DNA of 64,000 nt, taken from positions 1-64,000 of the forward strand of contig CALKIH010000044.1 in assembly GCA_937995335.1 (NCBI GenBank), read 5' to 3'. This document shows, one piece after another, positions 56,715 to 64,000 of the stretch; the stretch's first letter is position 1, and every line of letters begins with the position of its first letter. The position numbers were made by a program, and so were the translations under genes. The stretch is from UBA2357 sp002344625. Lineage in GTDB: Bacteria > Pseudomonadota > Gammaproteobacteria > Burkholderiales > Rhodocyclaceae. Below the pieces are notes generated by a model. The model was not told the DNA's origin, ran no database searches, and saw only the letters and a program-made list of their open reading frames with translations.

Positions 56715-56962
56715 GCGCCGTATCACCTCGGTGCAGTGTGCGGCACTGGCAAGCTCTACGTCGCCAGCCGCAAGGAACCGAAGATCTGTGTGGTGAACCA
56801 AAGCTCGCTGGAGTTCCTGGACACCATTCAGTTACCCGCCGGCGAGGGACATCAACTGGCCGTCGCGCCTTGAAGAAATAATGCTTGACCTGTGAGCAAC
56901 ACACAGGTCTAGGCTGGAAGCCATATTACTTGGAGAGGATTGCCATGAACACGAGTGCAAGG
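56715..56962 (+). repeat. Direct repeat, copy 2: truncated propeller 3' end plus intact copper promoter
   Basis: 248 bases matching 51260-51506. The propeller remnant (YHLGAVCGTGKLYVASRKEP onward to the stop at 56874) has no 5' part. The promoter and ATPase start are intact here. Confidence 0.85.
56885..56915 (+). promoter_or_regulatory. MerR/CueR-type promoter of the copper ATPase
   Basis: TTGACC (56885-56890), a 19-base spacer, then TAGGCT (56910-56915). The over-long spacer and the dyad GACCTGTG-N7-CACAGGTC (56887-56909) centred in it are the hallmark of promoters twisted into shape by MerR-family activators. The regulator at 47760 is the obvious candidate. Confidence 0.8.
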
Positions 56963-59365
56963 TCGGCCGGGCAAGACCACCATCATCACCCCGAGCATTC
57001 TCACAGCGCACATGGATCGCACGGCTCTCACTGCGACCAGGCGGCAGCCGAGGTCACGACGGTGAAGGATCCGGTATGCGGCATGTCCGTCGCTCTTGGG
57101 ACGGGCAAGCCGAGCTTCAAACACGACAGAAAAACCTGGCACTTCTGTTCGCAGAAGTGCCGCGACAAGTTCGCCGCGGATCCTGCACACTACCTCACAG
57201 GCGCGCACAAGAAACAAGCGCCTTCCGTGCCTGCAGGCACGCAATATACCTGCCCGATGCACCCGGAAATCGTTCGCGACGCCCCCGGCGATTGCCCGAA
57301 ATGCGGCATGGCGTTGGAGCCGATGGGCGTCCCCACAGGCGACGAAGGCCCCAACCCCGAACTGGTCGATTTCCGGCGCCGTTTCTCGATCGGCGCTGTG
57401 CTGACCGTGCCGCTGCTGGTGCTGACCATGGGCCCCTTCCTCGGGCTCGGCTTCGTACGCGACGCGCTCGGCGAGCGCACCGCACTGTGGATCGAATTTC
57501 TTCTGGCAACACCGGTAGTGCTCTGGGCCGGCTGGCCTTTCTTCGTTCGCGGCGTCAAGTCTGTGGTCAATCGCAGCCTGAACATGTTCACGCTGATCGG
57601 CCTGGGCGTCGGCGCAGCGTATCTTTTTAGCGTCGTCGCGCTCCTGGCGCCGGGCTTGTTCCCGGCTGGCTTCCGCGATGCGCAGGGACACGTCGGAGTC
57701 TACTTCGAGGCCGGCGCGGTGATCATCGTCCTGGTCCTGCTCGGCCAGGTGATGGAACTAGGCGCGCGCGAGCGTACCGGTTCGGCGATCCGCGCGCTGC
57801 TCGATCTCGCCGCCAAAACAGCACGCGTGATCCGTGCCGACGGGCGTGAGGAGGAAATACCGCTCGAGGAAGTCGTCGTCGGCGACCATGTGCGGGTGCG
57901 GCCGGGCGACAAGGTGCCGGTGGATGGCCTGGTAATCGAAGGCCGTTCGTCGATCGACGAGTCGATGATTTCGGGTGAAGCTGTGCCCGTTGAAAAGGTC
58001 GCTGGTGACGCCGTCACCGGGGCGACTATCAATGGCACCGGCTCGCTGATCGTCGAAGCGAAGCGGGTCGGCGGTGACACGGTGCTCAGCCAGATCGTCG
58101 ACATGGTCGCCAATGCGCAACGCTCGCGTGCCCCGATCCAGAAGCTCGCCGACTCGGTCGCCGGAAAGTTCGTTCCAGCGGTGATCGGCATCGCCATCCT
58201 GGCCTTCATCGCCTGGGCGATCTGGGGACCTGCGCCGGCACTTTCCTATGGACTGGTCGCGGCCGTCGCTGTCCTGATCATCGCCTGCCCTTGTGCGCTC
58301 GGCCTGGCGACGCCGATGTCGATCATGACCGCCACCGGACGCGGTGCGCAGGCAGGCGTGCTGATCAAGAACGCCGAGGCCCTCGAACGTTTTGCGAAGG
58401 TCGATACCCTGATCGTCGACAAGACCGGGACGCTGACCGTCGGTAAGCCAAAGCTGGTCGCGGTGCTGCCCGCCGCCGGACACGAGGAAGCCGAGGTACT
58501 GCGCCTTGCCGCCAGCCTCGAACGCGGTTCCGAACACCCTTTGGCCGAGGCGATCGTCAGCGGCGCCGAAGAGCGCGGCGTGGAACTGGCCAATGCCGAC
58601 GAGTTCCAGGCGATCACCGGCAAGGGCGTTAAGGGCGTGGTCGATGGCCAGGCTGTTGCCTTGGGCAATGCGGCGCTGCTCACCGAACTGGGCCTGGAGG
58701 GCGGCGCGTCCAGTGCGTTCGTCGAGGCGGCAAACGCTCGCCGTGACGAAGGAGAGACGGTGATGTTCGTCCTCATCGGCAGCGAAATCGCCGGCCTGGT
58801 GAGCGTCGCCGATCCCGTCAAGGCGACCACGCTCGAAGCGCTCAAGGCGCTGCATGCCGAGGGCCTGAAGATCATCATGGCCACCGGCGACAACGAGCGC
58901 ACGGCGCGCGCCGTCGCTGGCCGTCTGGGCATCGATGAAATCCGCGCCGACGTGCTACCCGCGGACAAGGCGCGCATCATCAAGGAATTGCAGGCCCAAG
59001 GCTGCAAGGTGGCGATGGCCGGCGACGGCGTCAATGATGCGCCGGCTCTGGCGCAGGCCGACGTCGGCATTGCCATGGGTACCGGCGCCGACGTGGCCAT
59101 CGAGAGCGCCGGCTTCACGCTGGTCAAGGGAGATCTGAACGGCATCGTGCGGGCGCGGCGTCTGGCGCGCGCGACCATGCGCAATATCAGGCAGAACCTG
59201 TTCTTCGCCCTGGTCTACAACGCCGCGGGGGTGCCGGTCGCTGCGGGCATCCTGTATCCCTTCCTGGGCATTCTCATCTCACCCATCTTTGCCGCCGCAG
59301 CGATGAGTCTGTCGTCGATCTCGGTGATCAGCAACGCCTTGCGGCTGCGCAGGATCTCCATCTGA
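56945..59365 (+). CDS. copA: Copper-exporting P1B-type ATPase
   Basis: 806 residues from the ATG at 56945. A His-rich N-terminus precedes a YHS domain (KDPVCGMSV, 41-49, and a FCSQKC pair) and a heavy-metal-binding YTCPMHPEIV region (101-110) with CPKCG. The classic HMA CxxC domain is absent. The P-type core has VLIIACPCALGLATP (CPC), phosphorylation motif VDKTGTLTVGK and GDGVNDAPALAQADVG. It pumps monovalent copper, possibly silver, out of the cytoplasm. It is first in a run of metal-binding genes and is driven by a MerR-type promoter. Confidence 0.94.
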   Translation: MNTSARSAGQDHHHHPEHSHSAHGSHGSHCDQAAAEVTTVKDPVCGMSVALGTGKPSFKHDRKTWHFCSQKCRDKFAADPAHYLTGAHKKQAPSVPAGTQYTCPMHPEIVRDAPGDCPKCGMALEPMGVPTGDEGPNPELVDFRRRFSIGAVLTVPLLVLTMGPFLGLGFVRDALGERTALWIEFLLATPVVLWAGWPFFVRGVKSVVNRSLNMFTLIGLGVGAAYLFSVVALLAPGLFPAGFRDAQGHVGVYFEAGAVIIVLVLLGQVMELGARERTGSAIRALLDLAAKTARVIRADGREEEIPLEEVVVGDHVRVRPGDKVPVDGLVIEGRSSIDESMISGEAVPVEKVAGDAVTGATINGTGSLIVEAKRVGGDTVLSQIVDMVANAQRSRAPIQKLADSVAGKFVPAVIGIAILAFIAWAIWGPAPALSYGLVAAVAVLIIACPCALGLATPMSIMTATGRGAQAGVLIKNAEALERFAKVDTLIVDKTGTLTVGKPKLVAVLPAAGHEEAEVLRLAASLERGSEHPLAEAIVSGAEERGVELANADEFQAITGKGVKGVVDGQAVALGNAALLTELGLEGGASSAFVEAANARRDEGETVMFVLIGSEIAGLVSVADPVKATTLEALKALHAEGLKIIMATGDNERTARAVAGRLGIDEIRADVLPADKARIIKELQAQGCKVAMAGDGVNDAPALAQADVGIAMGTGADVAIESAGFTLVKGDLNGIVRARRLARATMRNIRQNLFFALVYNAAGVPVAAGILYPFLGILISPIFAAAAMSLSSISVISNALRLRRISI

Positions 59366-59381
59366 CTTGAGGGAGCAAGTG

Positions 59382-59870
59382 ATGCCAACAGAAACCAAAG
59401 TAGAAGACGTGGTGTGCGGCATGATGGTCGAGCCAGATAGTTATCGCTTCCGCTATCAGGGAAGTGACTATGCGTTCTGCTCGGCGCAATGTATCGAGCG
59501 TTTCGAGGCCCATCCGCACTTGTATGTCGGCAAGCCAGGTCATCCAGCGCCGAAAAAACAGGGACTGGTTGTGTTGAAGCAACGACGGTTTGTCGTGGAT
59601 GGGGTGCTCGATGCGGCTCAGGCAAAGCACTTGCAAGCACAGATCAACGCAATGATGGGCATTGAATCTTTGCAAGTGAATGGCGCGGAAGTCGTGGTGA
59701 CCTACGATCTGCTGCAGGCTACCGCTTCGCAAATCGAAGCGGCACTGGAGAAAGCCGGGGCACACCTCGGCAACGGCTGGGGAGAAAATTTGCGCCGCGG
59801 GTTCATCCATTACACCGAAGAGTGTGAGATCGGCAACCTGGAGGCTAGCCCACCCGCAGGATGTCACTGA
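59382..59870 (+). CDS. YHS-domain protein with an HMA-like C-terminal half
   Basis: 162 residues, GAGGGAG upstream. The YHS part has VEDVVCGMMVEPDSYRFRYQ and FCSAQC. The C-terminal half (RRFVVDGVLDAAQAKHLQAQ, then VNGAEVVVTYDLLQATASQI, EAALEKAGAHL) has the beta-alpha spacing of an HMA domain but lacks the CxxC metal site. It may dock with CopA or carry a modified metal site. It lies 16 bases after copA. Confidence 0.75.
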   Translation: MPTETKVEDVVCGMMVEPDSYRFRYQGSDYAFCSAQCIERFEAHPHLYVGKPGHPAPKKQGLVVLKQRRFVVDGVLDAAQAKHLQAQINAMMGIESLQVNGAEVVVTYDLLQATASQIEAALEKAGAHLGNGWGENLRRGFIHYTEECEIGNLEASPPAGCH

Positions 59871-60045
59871 TGACTTACCGACCCCACTGACTACTTTTCT
59901 GCCTCGACAGGTTCCTCGCCGCAGGCTTCCTCCGCCTGAGATCATCGGCCTGTGGGGCGCCGCAAATCATGGCCGCGACTGCGAATAGATAACGGAATAG
60001 TCCCAGAACGCATTTGCCATCCGAACCAATGCAAAGGAGAAACAC

Positions 60046-60426
60046 ATGGAATGGATAACTCAAAACTGGTTGTTGATCGTCTTCGGCATCGGCATTTTCA
60101 TGCTCATGCGGCGGGGCGGAATGGGCTGCGGAGGCCACGCGGGTGGGAGTCATCATCGCGGCGCAGGACACGCGGGTCAGCATGATGCCAATGTTCATGG
60201 CAGTCACGGCGACGCAACGACCGGAGCGACGCTGCCAGCCACAGACCCGGTCAGCGGCCGCTCGGTGGATCCGCTTCAGGCCATCGCCTCGATCCATCGG
60301 GGCGCCCCCGTCTATTTTGAGTCGCGCGAGAACCGCGATCGATTCGAGGCTGCGCCCGAGCAGTTTCCGACTGTGCAGGCAGCGCAACCGGCAGAACCAG
60401 GTCGCCGGCGTGGTGGCTGCTGCTGA
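60046..60426 (+). CDS. Small membrane protein with metal-binding and YHS-like segments
   Basis: 126 residues, AAGGAG upstream. One membrane segment (WLLIVFGIGIFMLM) precedes RRGGMGCGGHAGGSHHRGAG, rich in His, Cys and Met. A YHS-like block follows (ATDPVSGRSVDPLQAIASIH, then PVYFESRENRDRFEAAPEQF) in which the usual Cys of DPVCG is Ser. The tail ends GGCC. It is probably a metal-sequestering accessory to CopA. A fragment of its relative remains at 51.5 kb. Confidence 0.75.
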   Translation: MEWITQNWLLIVFGIGIFMLMRRGGMGCGGHAGGSHHRGAGHAGQHDANVHGSHGDATTGATLPATDPVSGRSVDPLQAIASIHRGAPVYFESRENRDRFEAAPEQFPTVQAAQPAEPGRRRGGCC

Positions 60427-60485
60427 ACGAGGCGCTCTTCGACAACCAGCAAACGCGTATGCCACCTGACGAAGAGCACTCCCGA

Positions 60486-61586
60486 ATGACCAGGAACGCA
60501 AGCTCCAGAAGGATTGCCACGATACGCGATGAGTTCGCTCCTATCGAGGTGGTCGGGGCAGGGCCCGCCGGTCTTTCCGCTGCGATCACGCTCGCTCGCA
60601 GCGGAAAGCAGGTGCTCTTGCATGAGGCTCAGCGTGAGGTCGGCCATCGCTTCCAAGGTGATCTCCAGGGCCTTGAAAACTGGTCTGGCAAGCGCAACGT
60701 GCTCGATGTTCTGCGGGCTGCTGGCATCACGACCGATTTCGCGACGGCGCCCTGCACCCACGGTATCGGCTTCGATGCCTGGGACCGCCGCTACCCTCTG
60801 TGCAGTTCAGAGCCGATCTGCTACCTCGTGGAACGTGGCCCGGACTACGGCAGCCTCGACCGGACGCTACTCGATCAGGCTCTCTCGCTGGGGGTCGAGG
60901 TGCATTTCGGCAGTCGCAAGGATCACTTGTCCGGCGCGGGTATTCTGGCCACCGGTCCGCACTCGGCCAGCGCCATCGCGGTGGGGTACCACTTCGAGAC
61001 ATCTCTCGCAGACGGCTTCTGGTTGGTCCTCGACGATGCACTCGCGCCGGGTGGCTACGCCTATCTGCTCGTGATGGCTGGTCGTGGCACGGTCAAGAGC
61101 TGCATGTTCAGGGGTTTCACCGAGCAACGAACTTACGTCCAGCGAACCGTCGATCGCTTCCGCCGTCTGCTCGGTTTCGAGATGCGCGATGCGCGCTTCC
61201 ACGGCGGCGCGGGCAGTTTCTTCGTGCCGACAACCGCCCGCCGTGGCCACCACCTGGTGGCCGGCGAGCAGGCCGGATTTCAGGACGCGTTTGCCGGTTT
61301 CGGCATGCGCTACGCGATCCTGTCGGGCGTGATGGCGGCGCGCAGCATGCTGGAACATACGGACTACGACGCCTCATGGCAGCGAGAAATGAAAGGCCCG
61401 ATCGACACAGCCGCGCTGAATCGTGTGATCTACGACCGCCTCGGCAATCATGGTTATCGCTGGCTCCTGCGCGCGCAAGCGCGGATCAGCGACACCACGA
61501 CGTTTCTTCGCTGGCTCTATGGACCGTCGCACCTGCGACGCCTGCTGCTGCCCTGGGCGCAGCGGCACTTGCTGGCTGCCGGCTAA
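60486..61586 (+). CDS. FAD-dependent oxidoreductase (geranylgeranyl-reductase-like)
   Basis: 366 residues from the ATG at 60486; an ATG at 60459 is open but lacks a ribosome-binding site. IEVVGAGPAGLSAAITLARS is the Rossmann FAD site. The C-terminal region GEQAGFQDAFAGFGMRYAIL is the second FAD contact. Members of this family act on lipids or quinones, and some lie in metal islands. The substrate is unknown. It sits between two YHS genes. Confidence 0.8.
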   Translation: MTRNASSRRIATIRDEFAPIEVVGAGPAGLSAAITLARSGKQVLLHEAQREVGHRFQGDLQGLENWSGKRNVLDVLRAAGITTDFATAPCTHGIGFDAWDRRYPLCSSEPICYLVERGPDYGSLDRTLLDQALSLGVEVHFGSRKDHLSGAGILATGPHSASAIAVGYHFETSLADGFWLVLDDALAPGGYAYLLVMAGRGTVKSCMFRGFTEQRTYVQRTVDRFRRLLGFEMRDARFHGGAGSFFVPTTARRGHHLVAGEQAGFQDAFAGFGMRYAILSGVMAARSMLEHTDYDASWQREMKGPIDTAALNRVIYDRLGNHGYRWLLRAQARISDTTTFLRWLYGPSHLRRLLLPWAQRHLLAAG

Positions 61587-61687
61587 GCAACCCCGATGGC
61601 GCGACACCCGAATAAGGCACCATCGCCACAACACCCAAGTCATGGCGGCTTCAGGCACCCATTTCAATGCAACGCAAGGAGAAAGTA

Positions 61688-61870
61688 ATGAACAGGGAAA
61701 ACACCAAGACGACACCGAAAAAACGTGAAGACCGCGATCCAGTCTGCGGCAAGCGCATCAACCGCAACAAGGCCCACATCACCCTTCAGTACAAAGAAAA
61801 CGAATACTTGCTTTGTTGCCCGATTTGCCAGGCGGAGTTCGAGCGCGATCCGGAGCGTTATCTGCAGTGA
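61688..61870 (+). CDS. Small YHS-domain metal-binding protein
   Basis: 60 residues, AAGGAG upstream. DRDPVCGKRINRNKAHITLQ and YLLCCPICQAEFERDPERY form a YHS domain nearly identical in plan to the protein at 51726. The pair presumably arose by the same duplication that copied the propeller and copper-promoter segment. Confidence 0.87.
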   Translation: MNRENTKTTPKKREDRDPVCGKRINRNKAHITLQYKENEYLLCCPICQAEFERDPERYLQ

Positions 61871-61955
61871 GCGTCGATGGCGGCGCGGTCTCGGCTGTGA
61901 CGGCACCTGTTTGCTACCGCCTCGCCGGGCGCCAAATTTGCTGGAAGGCGTGCTG

Positions 61956-62636
61956 ATGCTCAACAAGGATGAAACGCGGAATCTCTATCGCCGACGCGCG
62001 AAACGATATGACTTGTCGATCCAGCTCTATCGGCTTTTTGGATTCGAGATGGATCGCTACCGACAGGACGCGATCTCGGCACTTGGCCTTGCTCCCGGCG
62101 ACCAGGTTGTTGAATTGGGCTGCGGGACAGGGCTCAATTTTGAGTACGTGCAGCGGATCATCGGTCCCAAGGGAAAGATTGTTGCTGTAGACCTCACGGA
62201 TGCGATGCTGGATGTCGCCAGATGTCGAGTCGCCAGAGAGCACTGGACGAACGTGGAAATCGTGCAGGCTGACCTTGCCGAATGGCAGTTTCCTGTCGGT
62301 GTGTCGGCTGTGTATTCAATGTTTGCCATTACGTTGGTGCCCGAGTACGAGGCGATCATCGAGAGGGCGAGCGGTGCCTTGAGGCCAGGGGGAACTCTGG
62401 CGATCCTGGATATGAAGGAACCTGAGCATTGGCCGACATGGTTGATCAAACTCGCGGTGTGGTTGAACAAACCATTTGGGGTGAGCCTGGACTTGGCCGA
62501 TCGCCATCCCTGGGAGTCTATCGGACGGCATTTGAGGCAAACCGAATACAAGGAATACTACTTTGGCGCCATCTATGTGTGTGCGGGCAAGAAACGTCCG
62601 ACCGAACCTCTGACAGGACCCGCGACGCATGGTTGA
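61956..62636 (+). CDS. Class I SAM-dependent methyltransferase
   Basis: 226 residues from the ATG at 61956 with GGAAGG upstream. VVELGCGTGLNFEYVQ is motif I, IVAVDLTDAMLDVARCR is motif II and LRPGGTLAILDMKEP is the motif IV region, as in UbiE/phosphatidylethanolamine methyltransferase relatives. The substrate is unknown; lipid methylation is one possibility. It follows the YHS gene by 85 bases. Confidence 0.85.
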   Translation: MLNKDETRNLYRRRAKRYDLSIQLYRLFGFEMDRYRQDAISALGLAPGDQVVELGCGTGLNFEYVQRIIGPKGKIVAVDLTDAMLDVARCRVAREHWTNVEIVQADLAEWQFPVGVSAVYSMFAITLVPEYEAIIERASGALRPGGTLAILDMKEPEHWPTWLIKLAVWLNKPFGVSLDLADRHPWESIGRHLRQTEYKEYYFGAIYVCAGKKRPTEPLTGPATHG

Positions 62637-62811
62637 TTCTTCGTGGCTGGACGCAAGCGCGCAGGACTCGGGTCGTCATCGCCGGAAAACGAGGCCACAC
62701 GGCAAAAATCCCGACGTTGGCGAGCGCCGAGTCAGTGCTAAAGAAGGCTGTGCTGCGGTACCCCATCAAGCTTTACTGAAACGTAAACCACTCTCGATCC
62801 GGAGAAAACAG

Positions 62812-63528
62812 ATGTACAGGAAACTCGTATCGCTTGCCCTCGCCGCCGCATTCAGCGTGCCGACTCTGGCCGACGAGGCCTCCGTGAAGAAGGCGGTTGA
62901 AGCCAGGCTCGGAGGTACAGTCACCAGCGTCACCAGGACCCCCTATCTCGGGCTCTATGAGGTCTACGCCAATGGCCGGGAGGTCATCTACACCGACGAG
63001 AAGGTTTCGGTGCTGCTCGTCGGCTCGCTGATCGATGGCGAGACGATGAAAAACGTAACTGCCGAGCGGCTGCAGAAACTCAGCGCAATAGAGTTCTCTG
63101 ACTTGCCCCTGGCGCTCGCCGTCAAGCAGGTGCGCGGCGATGGCAAGCGTGTTTTTGCGACCTTCGAGGATCCGAACTGCGGCTACTGCAAGCGCTTGGC
63201 CAAGGAGACCGCCAGGCTGGACGACGTGACCATCTACACTTTTCTCTACCCGATTCTCTCGCCGGATTCGCTCGACAAGTCAAACCGGATCTGGTGTTCG
63301 GCAGACCGGGCGAAAGCATGGAACGAGTGGATGCTCGATGGCAAGGCGCCGAACGGCAAGGGCGATTGCGATACCACGGCCGTCAAGAAAAGTATCGAAC
63401 TGGGCCGTAGTTTGGCCGTCAGCGGCACGCCGACGATTTTCTTTGCGGACGGTGAGCGCATTGCCGGCGCCATTCCGCAGACAAGGATCGAGCAGAAGCT
63501 TGCCGAGGCTCCAGCGCCGGTCAAGTAA
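62812..63528 (+). CDS. dsbC: DsbC-like periplasmic thiol-disulphide isomerase
   Basis: 238 residues from the ATG at 62812 (GGAGAAAA upstream). A signal peptide ends near VPTLADEASV. An N-terminal dimerisation domain (LGLYEVYANGREVIYTDEKV) precedes a thioredoxin domain with active site DPNCGYCKRL and the cis-Pro region VSGTPTIFFADG. It repairs wrong disulphides, which copper stress produces in the periplasm, so its place in a copper island makes sense. Confidence 0.9.
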   Translation: MYRKLVSLALAAAFSVPTLADEASVKKAVEARLGGTVTSVTRTPYLGLYEVYANGREVIYTDEKVSVLLVGSLIDGETMKNVTAERLQKLSAIEFSDLPLALAVKQVRGDGKRVFATFEDPNCGYCKRLAKETARLDDVTIYTFLYPILSPDSLDKSNRIWCSADRAKAWNEWMLDGKAPNGKGDCDTTAVKKSIELGRSLAVSGTPTIFFADGERIAGAIPQTRIEQKLAEAPAPVK

Positions 63529-63691
63529 GCGTCCGCAGGATCCGCCAAGGCGAGAGTGGAGAGCCGGCGATGAGGTTCCCGAGGTCCTTCTGGGGCTTCC
63601 CGTTGAGAACTAAAATCGATTGCGTGACACGCAGTAACATCGCCGTCACGGCGACACTCGGGAAACCGTACTCCTACAAGCAGCGGAAGCC

Positions 63692-64000
63692 GTGAGCCCG
63701 AATTCCCGCGCTGCCGCCCCGTGCGCGTGCCACGTCGATCCCGCCGGCGACGCCTCAGCGCCGCCGGCCGCCCCGATGCAGGTCGTGCTATTCATCGAAG
63801 GCGACGTGCTCTACGCGGCAATGCTCGCGTCGATCAAGAGAGCCTGCCGGATTGTACGCATGGAAAGCTACATCTTCGCGGGCGATGAGATCGGCTGGGA
63901 GTTCGCCGTGGCGTTGGCCGAGCGCGCGCAGGCGGGCGTAGATGTGAGGCTGCACCTGGATGCAGCAGGGGCGTTCGGCGAGTCCACGCCGCCGCTCGTG
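63692..64000 (+). CDS. Phospholipase D/cardiolipin synthase-like protein, N-terminal part (runs off the window)
   Basis: 103 codons from a GTG at 63692, open to the end. VVLFIEGDVLYAAMLASIKR, RIVRMESYIFAGDEIGWEFA, LAERAQAGVDVRLHLDAAGA match the beginning of ClsB-type PLD-family proteins. The HKD catalytic motifs would lie further on. An ATG at 63776 is an alternative start. Confidence 0.75.
   Translation, partial: MSPNSRAAAPCACHVDPAGDASAPPAAPMQVVLFIEGDVLYAAMLASIKRACRIVRMESYIFAGDEIGWEFAVALAERAQAGVDVRLHLDAAGAFGESTPPLV

Noticed and set aside
1..64000. Ribosomal RNA, tRNA genes, riboswitches and CRISPR arrays.
   Set aside because: I looked for cloverleaf-like or conserved rRNA stretches and regular spacer arrays and saw none. 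A covariance-model scan would be needed to exclude small structured RNAs.

Overview
The window looks like about two thirds of a broad-host-range conjugative plasmid related to the IncP-1 (RK2/R751) group, probably carried by an environmental Betaproteobacterium. Genes have high G+C, and every transfer, replication and global-control gene has an IncP-1 counterpart: traC-traM with an RK2-like oriT, trbB-trbN, trfA next to an iteron oriV, korA-incC-korB, kfrA, kleE and trbA. It is not RK2 itself. The iterons are different, trfA sits directly behind korB, and several backbone genes are absent or replaced.

Layout. 0-1.6 kb: the 5' end of a tyrosine recombinase with parDE, a loxP-like 34-bp dyad, and a second RelB/YafQ-type toxin-antitoxin pair. 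1.7-8.3 kb: a divergent defence block made of an ImmA/IrrE protease, a helper protein and a sigma-like protein on one side, and a complete type II-A CBASS operon (capV-cdnA-cap2-cap3) on the other. 9-18.7 kb: the DNA-processing (Tra1) region with oriT. 18.8-20.4 kb: a KfrB-domain gene and kfrA. 20.7-23.6 kb: a two-gene short prokaryotic Argonaute system whose partner joins a SMEK nuclease-like domain to an APAZ-like region. 23.7-27.8 kb: oriV, trfA, korB, incC, korA, kleE. 28.2-40.5 kb: trbA and the whole type IV secretion system. 40.5-43.3 kb: a restriction-modification cassette (RHH protein, BglII/BstYI-like endonuclease, MT-A70 methyltransferase) lying between two copies of the trbN tail. 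43.5-64 kb: a copper/heavy-metal cargo region with cytochromes c, a copRS-like two-component system, a MerR regulator, a copper P-type ATPase, several YHS-domain metal-binding proteins, DsbC and methyltransferases. It also holds clear scars of duplication and decay.

How it works together. TraI nicks at oriT and TraG hands the DNA to the Trb channel. TraF matures the TrbC pilin, and TrbK should exclude like plasmids. The backbone is wired by dispersed operators: nine 13-bp KorB sites (TTTAGCSGCTAAA), one KorA site and three or four TrbA-like sites couple transfer, partition and replication. At least three defence systems (CBASS, short pAgo, restriction-modification), two toxin-antitoxin pairs and an ArdC-like antirestriction domain make this a mobile immunity plasmid that also confers metal resistance.

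The strongest candidate for an under-described system is the SMEK-APAZ/short-pAgo pair. Next are the sigma-like/ImmA module divergent from CBASS and the recombinase-associated 34-bp dyad. All identifications come from reading motifs by eye; no database search was possible.
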